DNA of 25,003 nt from SLRI01 sp036796215. GTDB taxonomy: Bacteria; Pseudomonadota; Alphaproteobacteria; Geminicoccales; Geminicoccaceae. Of the stretch, positions 14,799-21,953 are shown piece by piece (positions within the stretch are counted from its first letter, which is position 1; each line of letters begins with the position of its first letter). The DNA lies in contig DAIRDJ010000053.1 in the NCBI GenBank assembly GCA_036796215.1, positions 1 to 25,003 of the forward strand. Direction: 5' to 3'. The notes below the pieces were generated by a model. It searched no databases and was not told where the DNA came from. It worked only from the letters and a program-made list of their open reading frames with translations. A program made the position numbers and the translations under genes.

Positions 14799-16310
14799 AT
14801 GAGCGGATCGGCGACGGGCGTTCATCCGCTCATCGAGCTCAGCGGAATCGGCAAGACGTTCGGGGGGGTCACGGCTCTCTCGGACGTCGATTTCGTGCTG
14901 GCCGCGGGCGAGGTGCACGGGCTCGTGGGCGAGAACGGGGCCGGCAAGTCGACGCTGATGAAGATCATCGCCGGCGTGCACACCGAATACGAGGGGACCT
15001 ACCGGCTCGACGGCCAGGTGGTGCGGCTGAACTCGGCCCGCGACGCCCTGGCCGCCGGGATCGGCATGGTGCACCAGGAGCTCTCGATCGTCGCGCATCT
15101 CTCGGTCGCCGAGAACGTGTTCTTGGGTGCGCAGCCGGTGACCGGGCTCGGCACGGTGCGCTGGGGGCACATGGCGCGGGAGGCCAAGGCGCATCTGGCG
15201 CGGCTCGGCATCGACGTCGATCCCGCGGTGGAGGCCGGGAGCCTGTCGCTGGGCCTGCAGCAGCTGATCGAGATCGGCCGAGTGCTCTTCTCGGGTGCTC
15301 GGATCATCATCCTCGACGAGCCGACCTCGGCCCTCTCGCCGCCCGAGGTGGCCCAGCTCTTTGCCGTGGTGAAGCGGCTCAAGGCCGAGGGCAAGAGCTT
15401 CATCTTCATCTCGCATTTTCTCGATGACGTGCTCGAGATCTCGGACAATGTCTCGATCTTCCGCAATAGTCGGCATGTGCTGACGGCACGAGCGGCCGAG
15501 CTCTCCAAGGAGCGGGTCATCGAGCTGATGATCGGCCGTGGCCATGCCCAGCTCGAGGAGAGCTATCTGCACGACCTCGAGCTGCCGCCGGCGTCCACCG
15601 CACCGGTGCTGCTCGAGGGCAGGGGCCTCGGCCGGAGGGGCGCCTTCGACGGCATCGATCTCGAGGTGCGCGAGGGCGAGGCGCTCGGCATCTACGGTTT
15701 CATGGGTTGCGGCCAGCTCGAGCTGGCGCGCGTCCTGGTCGGCAAGCTGCGGCCGGACGCGGGTGGGCTCGAGATTGCCGGCCGCGCCCGGCCGCTGCGC
15801 AACACCGCACAAGGCAAGCGGGCCGGGGTGGCGCTGGTGCCGGAGAGCCGGCGGAGCATGTTGTTCGCCGACTCGCCGATCTATCGGAACATCTCGATCA
15901 GCCTGCTCGAACGCATTTCGCGGTTTCTGGTCAAGCCCGCGATCGAGCGGCGGCTGGCGGCCGAGAAGGTCGAGGAACTGAAGATCCGCGCGGGCTCGGT
16001 GGATGCCCAGTTGCGCACGCTCTCGGGCGGCAACCAGCAGAAGGTGGCCCTGGCCCGCTGGCTCGCCTACCGGCCGAGCGTGCTGGTCCTGGCCGAGCCG
16101 ACGCGCGGCATGGACGTCGGTGCGAAGGACGACGTGGTCAAGATCGTCCGGGCCTTGAAGGAGCAGAAGATGGGCGTGGTGGTGGTCTCGACCGAGCCCG
16201 AGACGGTGCTCTCGCTCGCCGATCGCATCATCGTCATGCGCCGGGGCCGGATCACCCGGGAATTCAAAGGCGAGCGGGTCGGCAAGGATCAGCTTCTGGC
16301 CGCCGCCTGA
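14799..16310 (+). CDS. Sugar ABC transporter ATP-binding protein (RbsA/MglA type, two NBDs)
   Basis: A 503-aa fused double nucleotide-binding protein that powers CUT2 sugar import. NBD1 (about 11-245) has Walker A GENGAGKST (44-52), Q-loop VHQE, signature-like SLGLQQ (150-155) and Walker B IIILDEPTSALS (169-180). NBD2 (about 265-495) has a degenerate P-loop, GFMGCGQLE, lacking GKS/T, with an intact LSGGNQQKVALARWL signature and LVLAEPTRGMD. Degeneracy of the second site is normal in this family. The start ATG at 14799 has only a weak ribosome site, which fits coupling to the binding-protein gene 7 bp upstream. The permease gene follows after 29 bp. Confidence 0.94.
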   Translation: MSGSATGVHPLIELSGIGKTFGGVTALSDVDFVLAAGEVHGLVGENGAGKSTLMKIIAGVHTEYEGTYRLDGQVVRLNSARDALAAGIGMVHQELSIVAHLSVAENVFLGAQPVTGLGTVRWGHMAREAKAHLARLGIDVDPAVEAGSLSLGLQQLIEIGRVLFSGARIIILDEPTSALSPPEVAQLFAVVKRLKAEGKSFIFISHFLDDVLEISDNVSIFRNSRHVLTARAAELSKERVIELMIGRGHAQLEESYLHDLELPPASTAPVLLEGRGLGRRGAFDGIDLEVREGEALGIYGFMGCGQLELARVLVGKLRPDAGGLEIAGRARPLRNTAQGKRAGVALVPESRRSMLFADSPIYRNISISLLERISRFLVKPAIERRLAAEKVEELKIRAGSVDAQLRTLSGGNQQKVALARWLAYRPSVLVLAEPTRGMDVGAKDDVVKIVRALKEQKMGVVVVSTEPETVLSLADRIIVMRRGRITREFKGERVGKDQLLAAA

Positions 16311-16339
16311 CACGCTTCGAAGAGAAGGACGAACGGGCG

Positions 16340-17311
16340 ATGAAGGTCTGGGTGCTGCGACGGCTGACGGCGATCGCGCCGCTGATCACGCTGGTTTTTC
16401 TCATCGCCATCTTCGCCTCGGCCTCGGGCTCGTTCGCGACTTTGGACAATGCCGCCAATATCCTCCGGCAGGTGTCGATCACGGCGATCATCGCCACGGG
16501 CCTGACCTTCGTCATCCTGACCGCCGAGATCGATCTCTCGGTCGCGGCCGTGGCCAATGCGGTGGCCATCATCCTCGCCTTCTTCACGCTCCAGGCGGCC
16601 TATGTGAACATCGCCAACGTGCCGCTGCCGGGCTTTCTTGCCATCGTCATCGCGGTCATGGCGGCCCTGACGCTGGGTGCGATCACCGCCTTCGGGGTCA
16701 CGGTGATCGGCATCCCCTCCTTCATCATGACCTTGGCCATGCTGCAGATCTCGGCCGGCATTTCGGCCATGCTGGTCCGCGGCCAGATCGCCTACAACGT
16801 GCCGCCCTTCATCAAGACCCTGGGCTCGGGCACCATTTTCGGCGCGCCCTGGATCGTCGTCATCGCCGCCCTCTTCCTCGCGGTCGGGCATTTCGTCCTG
16901 ACCTACACGCGGTTCGGGCGCTACGTCTACATGGTCGGCGGCAACCGCGAGGCGGCCGAGTATTCGGGCGTCAACGTCAAGCTGATCATCGCCAGCGTCA
17001 TGGTGATCGGCGCCTTCTGCTCCGGCGTCGCCGGGATGCTCGGCGTCGCCTATTACGGCAGCGCCCAGCAGAACCAGTTCGACGACTACCTGCTCGATGC
17101 GATCGCCGCGGTCGTGGTCGGCGGCACCAGCCTCTTCGGCGGCAGGGGGGGCATCCCCAACACCATCGTCGGGCTCTTCGTGCTCGGCGTGCTCAACAAC
17201 GGCCTCGACCACGTCGACATCGACAGCTTCCTCAAGATCCTGATCCGCGGCCTGATCCTGCTCCTGGCCCTGGTGATCAATGTCTACGCGCAAAAGATTC
17301 GGGCGGACTGA
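16340..17311 (+). CDS. Sugar ABC transporter permease (RbsC type)
   Basis: A 323-aa hydrophobic BPD_transp_2 permease with about 8-10 membrane segments. Family landmarks are ITAIIATGLTFVILTAEIDLSVAAV (the conserved EIDLS box), GIPSFIMTLAML, RFGRYVYMVGGNREAAEYSGVNV (the cytoplasmic loop contacting the ATPase) and VVVGGTSLFGGRGGIPNTIVG near the C-terminus. With the two upstream genes it forms a complete CUT2 importer. I start it at ATG 16340 because the open frame further upstream (from 15707) overlaps the ATPase gene and is not protein-like. REP unit C follows the stop by 15 bp. Confidence 0.94.
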   Translation: MKVWVLRRLTAIAPLITLVFLIAIFASASGSFATLDNAANILRQVSITAIIATGLTFVILTAEIDLSVAAVANAVAIILAFFTLQAAYVNIANVPLPGFLAIVIAVMAALTLGAITAFGVTVIGIPSFIMTLAMLQISAGISAMLVRGQIAYNVPPFIKTLGSGTIFGAPWIVVIAALFLAVGHFVLTYTRFGRYVYMVGGNREAAEYSGVNVKLIIASVMVIGAFCSGVAGMLGVAYYGSAQQNQFDDYLLDAIAAVVVGGTSLFGGRGGIPNTIVGLFVLGVLNNGLDHVDIDSFLKILIRGLILLLALVINVYAQKIRAD

Positions 17312-17326
17312 CAGGCGAAGAAGGGC

Positions 17327-17367
17327 GGGGAGGCATTGCCTCCCCACCGGCCCCACCGGTATTTTGG
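17327..17367 (+). repeat. REP-like palindrome, unit C, with terminator-like tail
   Basis: GGGGAGGC (17327-17334), loop ATT, GCCTCCCC (17338-17345), then a tail GGCCCCACCGGTATTTT. The tail itself can fold (ACCGG/CCGGT around CCCCA) before the T-run, so this unit probably also terminates the sugar ABC operon. It is the only solitary unit of the family in the window. Confidence 0.7.
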
Positions 17368-17430
17368 CCATCGACGACGACCACTGATCGACGGAATGGC
17401 TCGGGCGTCGTGAGCCAGGACAGCCTCGAC

Positions 17431-17469
17431 ACCCTTTACTTTCGGCTAGCCAACGTATATACGAAAGGG
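17431..17469 (+). promoter_or_regulatory. Promoter and palindromic operator of the mazEF-like operon
   Basis: A CTTTAC/TTTACT -35-like box (17434-17440) and TATATA (17456-17461) are 15-16 bp apart. The -10 lies inside the perfect palindrome CGTATATACG (17454-17463). The longer arms ACCCTTT/CTTTCG (17431-17443) and CGAAAGGGT (17461-17469) give a wider inverted repeat. AbrB/MazE antitoxins commonly bind such palindromes to repress their own operon. Confidence 0.55.
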
Positions 17470-17495
17470 TCAAGAGCCAAGAGGACAGCCGAGCA

Positions 17496-17738
17496 ATGCA
17501 GACACAGATCGCGCGATGGGGCAACAGCCTGGCGGTGCGCATCCCGCAGCCGCTGGCCCGCGCCGTGGCACTGGCCGAGGGCTCGGCGATCGAGATCGAG
17601 GTGGAGGACGGGCGAATCGTCCTTCGCCCCACGCCGCCAGCGGCGCCGTCGCTCGCCGAACTCCTGGCAGGAATCACGCCCGACAACCTGCCTGACGAAA
17701 GCTTCGACGATGCGCCGGTCGGGCACGAGGCGCTCTAG
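17496..17738 (+). CDS. mazE: MazE-like antitoxin (AbrB/SpoVT DNA-binding domain)
   Basis: An 80-aa product. Residues 1-45 (MQTQIARWGNSLAVRIP, then LAEGSAIEIEVEDGRIVLRP) form a SpoVT/AbrB swapped-hairpin DNA-binding domain. The remaining 35 residues are acidic and probably disordered (LAGITPDNLPDESFDDAPVGHEAL), the usual toxin-neutralising tail of MazE antitoxins. It should bind its own operator at 17454-17463 together with the toxin. The ATG at 17496 has AGAGGA about 10 nt upstream. The stop abuts the toxin start with no intervening base, so translation is probably coupled. Confidence 0.88.
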   Translation: MQTQIARWGNSLAVRIPQPLARAVALAEGSAIEIEVEDGRIVLRPTPPAAPSLAELLAGITPDNLPDESFDDAPVGHEAL

Positions 17739-18071
17739 GTGGCGGCACCCGACCGTGGCGATCTCGTCTGGCTGACCTTCACCCCGCAGGCCGGACGCGA
17801 GCAGGCCGGACGCCGACCGGCCCTGGTGCTCTCGCCGCGCGCCTACCACCAAAAGACGGTCTACGCCCTGGTCTGCCCGATCACCAGCCGGCAGAAGGGC
17901 TACCCCTTCGAGGTCGCGCTGCCCGAAGGTCTCGCGATCTCAGGGGTGGTGCTCGCCGACCAGTTCAAATCGATCGACCGCCATGCCCGCAACATCGAGG
18001 TGGTCGGCAAGGCGCCGCCTGAAGTTGTCAACGAGGTCCGCGCCCGTCTCTGGCCGCTCCTGGCGGAATAG
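17739..18071 (+). CDS. mazF: MazF/PemK-like toxin (endoribonuclease)
   Basis: A 110-aa product of the PemK/MazF beta-barrel family, mostly ribosome-independent mRNA interferases. The opening RGDLVWLTFTPQAGREQAGRRPALVLSP matches the family core, including the conserved arginine and the GxEQxGRRPALV loop. VCPITSRQKGYPFEVALP and GVVLADQFKSIDR, which contains the conserved basic/acidic catalytic surroundings, follow. It starts with GTG directly after the mazE TAG. The length is normal and the gene looks intact. Cleavage specificity cannot be inferred. Confidence 0.9.
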   Translation: MAAPDRGDLVWLTFTPQAGREQAGRRPALVLSPRAYHQKTVYALVCPITSRQKGYPFEVALPEGLAISGVVLADQFKSIDRHARNIEVVGKAPPEVVNEVRARLWPLLAE

Positions 18072-18161
18072 CCGGCGCCCGCTCGCTACCGTTGGCGTTG
18101 CCAGCCGCTTGTCGCGTGGACAATATGGGAGGGCACTGGTCGCGCAGGTAAAGGAATCCCG

Positions 18162-18347
18162 ATGAACATCAAGATCATCGTCCACGCGGCCGAGGAAGGC
18201 GGCTATTGGGCCGAGGTGCCGGCCCTTCCTGGTTGCGTCAGCCAGGGCGAGACCATGGACGAGCTGATGGCCAATAGCCGCGAGGCCATTGTGGCGTGGG
18301 GAGCAGCCGCCCCGTCATCGTACCAGGTACCCTCGACGAAAGATTAA
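18162..18347 (+). CDS. HicB-like antitoxin, solitary and C-terminally short
   Basis: A 61-aa product whose first 46 residues match the HicB partial RNase-H fold: MNIKIIVHAAEEGGYWAEVPALPGCVSQGETMDELMANSREAI. The expected C-terminal part, usually a helix and strand or a DNA-binding tail, is replaced by GAAAPSSYQVPSTKD, so it may be truncated or decayed. A clear AAAGGA 6 nt upstream marks the ATG. No hicA toxin gene is visible on either side: upstream is mazF, and downstream (11 bp away) is a convergent symporter gene. It could be an orphan that antagonises a HicA encoded elsewhere, or a remnant. Confidence 0.75.
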   Translation: MNIKIIVHAAEEGGYWAEVPALPGCVSQGETMDELMANSREAIVAWGAAAPSSYQVPSTKD

Positions 18348-18358
18348 CGCCGCCACCC

Positions 18359-19774
18359 TCACCGCCGCCAGATGTCGCTGTCGATCTCGCCTGTCAGCTC
18401 GGGATAGTCGTCGCTGTGGAAGGTCGGCTCCTGGCCGGCGCGGCGCTGCTCGAAGTAGTCCTTGGTGAGCTTCAGCACGGTGCCGGAGAGGAGCACGATG
18501 GCGATCAGGTTGATGGTGGCCATCAGGCCCATCGAGGCGTCCGCGGCATCGAACACCGTCGCCACGATCTGCACCGCGCCCCAGACGACCATCAAGAGGA
18601 CGGCGCTGCGCAAGATGGTGACGCCGGTCTTGTTGGCGAAGCCCAGATAGGTGAGCGCGTTCTCGGCGTAGGAGTAGTTGCCGATGATCGAGGTGAAGGC
18701 GAAGAAGAAGATCGCGATCGCGATGAAGATGCCGCCGAAAGCGCCGATGTGGGTGGTCAGCGCTGCCTGGGTCATTTGCGTGCCGGTGACGCCTGAGCCG
18801 GGCTCGAGGGTGCCGGAGAGGAGGATCAAGAGGGCCGTCGCCGAGCAGACCAGGATGGTGTCGATGAAGACGCCGAGCGCCTGGACAAAGCCCTGGGACG
18901 AGGGGTGGTGCGGCTGCGGCACGGCGCATGCGGCGATGTTGGGGGCCGAGCCCATGCCGGCCTCGTCGGAGAAGAGGCCGCGCTTGACGCCGTTGAGCAT
19001 GGCGGCCGCCAGGCCGCCTGCGACGCCGCCCGCGACCTCGCCGAAGCCGAAGGCGCTCTGGACGATCATGGCCAGCATGCCCGGCACCTCGCCGATGTGG
19101 AGGACGAGGACGACCACGGCGAGCAGGAGGTAGATGCCGGCCATGAAGGGGACGACGATCTCGGCCACCTTGGCGATCTGGCGGATGCCGCCGAAGATGA
19201 CCACACCGGCCAGGGCCGCGATCACGAGGCCGCTCACCAGCTTGGGCAAGCCGAAGGCACCTTCGACGGCACCCGCAATCGAGTTCGCCTGGACGGCGTT
19301 GAAGACGAGGCCGAAGGAGAGGATCAGGGCCACCGAGAAGATGGCGGCGGCCCAGGGGGCACCCAGCCCGCGGGCGATGTAGAAGGCGGGGCCGCCGCGA
19401 TACTGGCCGGCCTTGTTCTGCACCTTGAAGAGTTGGGCGAACGTGCTCTCGGCATAGGCCGTGGCCATGCCGACCAGGGCCACCATCCACATCCAGAAGA
19501 TCGCTCCCCGTCCGCCGAGATAAAGGGCTACGGCGACACCCGCGATATTGCCGGTGCCGACCCGGGATGCCGGGCTCACGGTCAGCGCCTGGAACGGCGT
19601 GATGTCCGCCACATCGGTTTCGCGCGAGCTGCGGATCACCCCGAACATCTCGCCGAAATGCACCAACTGGATGAAGCCGAGGCGGAGCGTGAAGGACAGG
19701 CCGACGGCCAGGAGGCCGTAGATCAGCACATAGCCCCAGAAGATCGTGTTCAAGAAGCCGATCACGGCGGTCAT
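18359..19774 (-). CDS. Alanine/glycine:cation symporter (AGCS family)
   Basis: A 471-aa sodium- or proton-coupled amino-acid symporter with about 10-11 hydrophobic segments. Family signatures are FTLRLGFIQLVHFGEMFGVIR near the N-terminus, VGTGNIAGVAVALYLGGRGAIFWMW, YRGGPAFYIARGLG, GLFSDEAGMGSAPNIAACA and FGFTSII-type TFAFTSIIGNYSYAEN. The ATG at 19774 has GGAGGAT 6 nt upstream. It is divergent from the amino-acid ABC operon, with a 231-bp gap between, so this locus holds two amino-acid uptake routes. Substrate (alanine, glycine or a related amino acid) is by family only. Confidence 0.95.
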   Translation of the reverse strand: MTAVIGFLNTIFWGYVLIYGLLAVGLSFTLRLGFIQLVHFGEMFGVIRSSRETDVADITPFQALTVSPASRVGTGNIAGVAVALYLGGRGAIFWMWMVALVGMATAYAESTFAQLFKVQNKAGQYRGGPAFYIARGLGAPWAAAIFSVALILSFGLVFNAVQANSIAGAVEGAFGLPKLVSGLVIAALAGVVIFGGIRQIAKVAEIVVPFMAGIYLLLAVVVLVLHIGEVPGMLAMIVQSAFGFGEVAGGVAGGLAAAMLNGVKRGLFSDEAGMGSAPNIAACAVPQPHHPSSQGFVQALGVFIDTILVCSATALLILLSGTLEPGSGVTGTQMTQAALTTHIGAFGGIFIAIAIFFFAFTSIIGNYSYAENALTYLGFANKTGVTILRSAVLLMVVWGAVQIVATVFDAADASMGLMATINLIAIVLLSGTVLKLTKDYFEQRRAGQEPTFHSDDYPELTGEIDSDIWRR

Positions 19775-19957
19775 GGCGATCCTCCTGCCGGGAGTGCGGC
19801 CGCCTCGTTCTGTTCAGGTGGGCGGCCTCGGCGTCGACTGTGGCAGCCGATCGACAATGTCCGCAAATGATCTGTGATATGCGCGCCGCTTCGGCCGTAC
19901 GTGCTGTCCGTATGGGCAGTTTCCACCATCCGGCGACGGGTATTCGGCTCGTGAGGT

Positions 19958-19987
19958 TTGACAAGCTCGCTGCCCAGACACAGTTAA
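19958..19987 (+). promoter_or_regulatory. Putative promoter of the amino-acid ABC operon
   Basis: A perfect TTGACA (19958-19963) followed after 17-18 bp by CAGTTA/AGTTAA (about 19981-19987), 20 bp before the permease ATG. The -10 is poor but the position is right, with AAGGAG immediately after it. No equally good site is visible for the divergent symporter gene in the same gap. Confidence 0.4.
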
Positions 19988-20005
19988 GGAGCGGGGGAAC
20001 GACTG

Positions 20006-20959
20006 ATGTCGCGTGCGCCGCCGCTGTTCGGTGTTGGCGGCTCAGGTGGAGTGGGCCTGATCAGCACAGTTCGTGCGGATAGCGAGTTCAGTCGTGCTTT
20101 TCGCGGCGAGACGCAGGACCGACCGGCCAGAAGCGTGGCGGGAGGTGCGGCAACCGCTCGTGGCTTGCGACCGGCAGCTCGGCGCTACCGGGATTCGGTC
20201 CTGGCAATCCTCCAGTTCGCGATCCTGGCCGGCGGCCTGGTCTGGCTCACCGTCGCCGGTGCGGACCAGATGGGCTACAACTGGCAGTGGTACCGGGTGC
20301 CCGACTACATCGTTCGCGTGCACGAGGACGGGCTGCTCTGGGGCCCTTTGGCCTATGGTTTCGTCGAGACGCTCAAGCTTTCGGCGATCGCCTTCGTCTT
20401 GACGGTTGCCCTCGGGACTATGGTTGCAGTGCTCAGGCTGACGCGCTCGATCACGGGGCGCGCGCTGGCAACCGTCTATATCGAGCTGATTCGCAACACC
20501 CCACTCCTGGTGCAACTCTACGTCGTCTATTTCGTCCTGGCCCCGCTGGTCGGGCTCGATCGCTATTGGACTGCGGTCTTGTGCCTGATGCTGTTCGAGG
20601 CAGCGTTCGCGGCCGAGATCTTCAGAGGCGGGATCATGGGCGTGGCGCGCGGCCAGTGGGAGGCGGCGGCCAGCCTCGGGCTCACCCGGCTGCAGGCCTA
20701 TCGCGACATCATCCTGCCGCAGGCGGTCCGGCTCGTCCTGCCACCTCTGACCGGGCTCGCGGTGTCGCTGGTCAAGCACAGCTCGATCGTCAGCGTCATC
20801 GCGGTGTTCGAGCTCACCACCGAAGGTCGGAACATCATCTCCGACACGTATATGGCGTTCGAGATCTGGCTCACGGTGGCGGCGATGTATCTCGCCATCA
20901 CCGTAAGCCTGTCCCTGGTCGCGGCCTGGCTGGAACAACGGCTGGCCGTGGCGACCTAA
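20006..20959 (+). CDS. Polar amino-acid ABC transporter permease, first
   Basis: A 317-aa HisM/GltJ-family membrane component. The core (about 63-317) has GYNWQWYRVPDYIV, the first TM set with GFVETLKLSAIAFVLTVALGT, YIELIRNTPLLVQLYVVYF, and the EAA loop QWEAAASLGLTRLQAYRDIILPQA that docks on the ATPase. Residues 1-62 form an unusual hydrophilic Gly/Ala/Arg-rich extension not typical of the family. The ATG at 20006 has AAGGAG/GGGGGAA upstream, but a later non-ATG start remains possible. It is the first gene of the operon, followed 51 bp on by the binding protein gene. Confidence 0.9.
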   Translation: MSRAPPLFGVGGSGGVGLISTVRADSEFSRAFRGETQDRPARSVAGGAATARGLRPAARRYRDSVLAILQFAILAGGLVWLTVAGADQMGYNWQWYRVPDYIVRVHEDGLLWGPLAYGFVETLKLSAIAFVLTVALGTMVAVLRLTRSITGRALATVYIELIRNTPLLVQLYVVYFVLAPLVGLDRYWTAVLCLMLFEAAFAAEIFRGGIMGVARGQWEAAASLGLTRLQAYRDIILPQAVRLVLPPLTGLAVSLVKHSSIVSVIAVFELTTEGRNIISDTYMAFEIWLTVAAMYLAITVSLSLVAAWLEQRLAVAT

Positions 20960-21010
20960 GCGCGGCTCGGTTTCGGCTGCGACTGATCAACGAGCAATGG
21001 AGACAATCAC

Positions 21011-21856
21011 GTGAAGAGCATGTTGAGGCGTTTGAAGGCGCTGGCGGCGGCCATCTGCATCGGCGGGATCGCCACGGCGTCCGGGGTTGCCCAGGCGCAG
21101 GACACCCGTCAGGCGGTGGCGGGCGACAGTGTGATCGAGCAGGTCAAGGAGCGGGGCAGCCTGATCGTCGGGCTCTCGACCTTCGTCCCATGGGCGATGC
21201 TGGACCAGAACGGCGAGCTGATCGGCTTCGAGATCGACGTTGCGACCAAGCTCGCGGAGGACATGGGGGTCGAGGTCGAGTTCGTGCCGACTGCCTGGGA
21301 CGGCATCATCCCGGCACTCATCGCCGGGCGGTTCGACGTCATCATCTCGGGCATGAGCGTCACGCCGCAGCGCAACCTCACCGTCAATTTCACCGATCCT
21401 TATGCCTTTTCGGGCTTGCGCATTGCCGTATCTCGCGAGCACGAGGGGACGATCGAGAGCCTCGAGGATATGGACCGGCCGGACTTCACCTTTGCGCTGC
21501 GGCGCGGGGCGACACCGGTGCCGTTCGCCCAGGAGACCTTCCCCACTGCGCAGATCATCCAGTTCGACGAGGACGGCGCCTCGCTGCAGGAGGTCTTGAA
21601 CGGCAACGCCGATGCGACGATCGCCTCGGAGCCCTCGCCTAGCCGCTATGTCGCCGAGTATCCCGACCAGCTCTACTTCCCGATCGACGAGCTCTACAGC
21701 GTGACCGCCGAAGCTTTCGCGGTGCGCAAAGGCGATCCGGATGCGCTGAACTTTTTCAACAACTGGATCGCCATCAACTGGCGCAACGGCTTCCTCGAGG
21801 AGCGCCACGACTACTGGTTCCGGTCGCAGGACTGGACCGCGCTTTTGCCGAACTAG
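21011..21856 (+). CDS. Polar amino-acid ABC transporter substrate-binding protein
   Basis: A 281-aa SBP_bac_3-family periplasmic binding protein. Residues 1-29 are a Sec signal peptide ending AQA. The mature protein shows IEQVKERGSLIVGLSTFVPWAMLDQNGELIGFEIDVATKLAEDMGV, FVPTAWDGIIPALIAGRFDVIISGMSVTPQRNLTVNFTDPY (with the ligand-carboxylate-binding arginine in TPQR) and LNGNADATIASEPSPSRYVAEYP. The ligand class is amino acid; the exact one is unknown. Start GTG at 21011 with GGAGA 8 nt upstream. A paired REP-like element follows the stop by 8 bp, before the second permease, a position where such hairpins can protect the upstream mRNA. Confidence 0.93.
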   Translation: MKSMLRRLKALAAAICIGGIATASGVAQAQDTRQAVAGDSVIEQVKERGSLIVGLSTFVPWAMLDQNGELIGFEIDVATKLAEDMGVEVEFVPTAWDGIIPALIAGRFDVIISGMSVTPQRNLTVNFTDPYAFSGLRIAVSREHEGTIESLEDMDRPDFTFALRRGATPVPFAQETFPTAQIIQFDEDGASLQEVLNGNADATIASEPSPSRYVAEYPDQLYFPIDELYSVTAEAFAVRKGDPDALNFFNNWIAINWRNGFLEERHDYWFRSQDWTALLPN

Positions 21857-21864
21857 ATAAAAGG

Positions 21865-21942
21865 AATGCGGGGGAAATGATTTCCCCGGCGCCCCCTCGA
21901 AAGGTTCGGTGGGGCGCGGGGAGGATCATCCTCCCCGCATTC
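21865..21942. repeat. Tail-to-tail REP pair (BIME-like), units D and E
   Basis: Two related palindromes in opposite orientation make one near-symmetric 78-bp structure. D: GGGGAAA/TTTCCCC (21871-21887) with tail GGCGCCCC. E: GCGGGGAGGAT/ATCCTCCCCGC (21916-21938), whose minus-strand tail is GCGCCCCACC. The outer arms GAATGCGGGG (21865-21874) and CCCCGCATTC (21933-21942) are perfect complements, as are GCGCCCC and GGGGCGC at the centre. The two units differ internally but remain self-complementary, which is evidence of selection or spread as hairpins. Confidence 0.8.
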
Positions 21943-21953
21943 TTCCTGATCCC

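Noticed and set aside
15680..15730. Missing Walker A lysine in the second NBD of the sugar ATPase
   Set aside because: A degenerate second P-loop is normal in RbsA/MglA-type double ATPases, so it is not a sign of decay.
14718..16313. 531-codon minus-strand frame over the sugar ATPase gene, and a similar one at 16289-17686
   Set aside because: Antisense shadows of strongly conserved transporter genes.
15707..16339. Upstream extension of the sugar permease frame into the ATPase gene
   Set aside because: The extra 211 codons are an out-of-frame reading of the ATPase gene; the permease family starts at the ATG at 16340.
17983..18165. Possible hicA in the short open frame just before hicB
   Set aside because: It overlaps the end of mazF in another frame and shows none of the HicA double-stranded-RNA-binding motif or catalytic histidine context.
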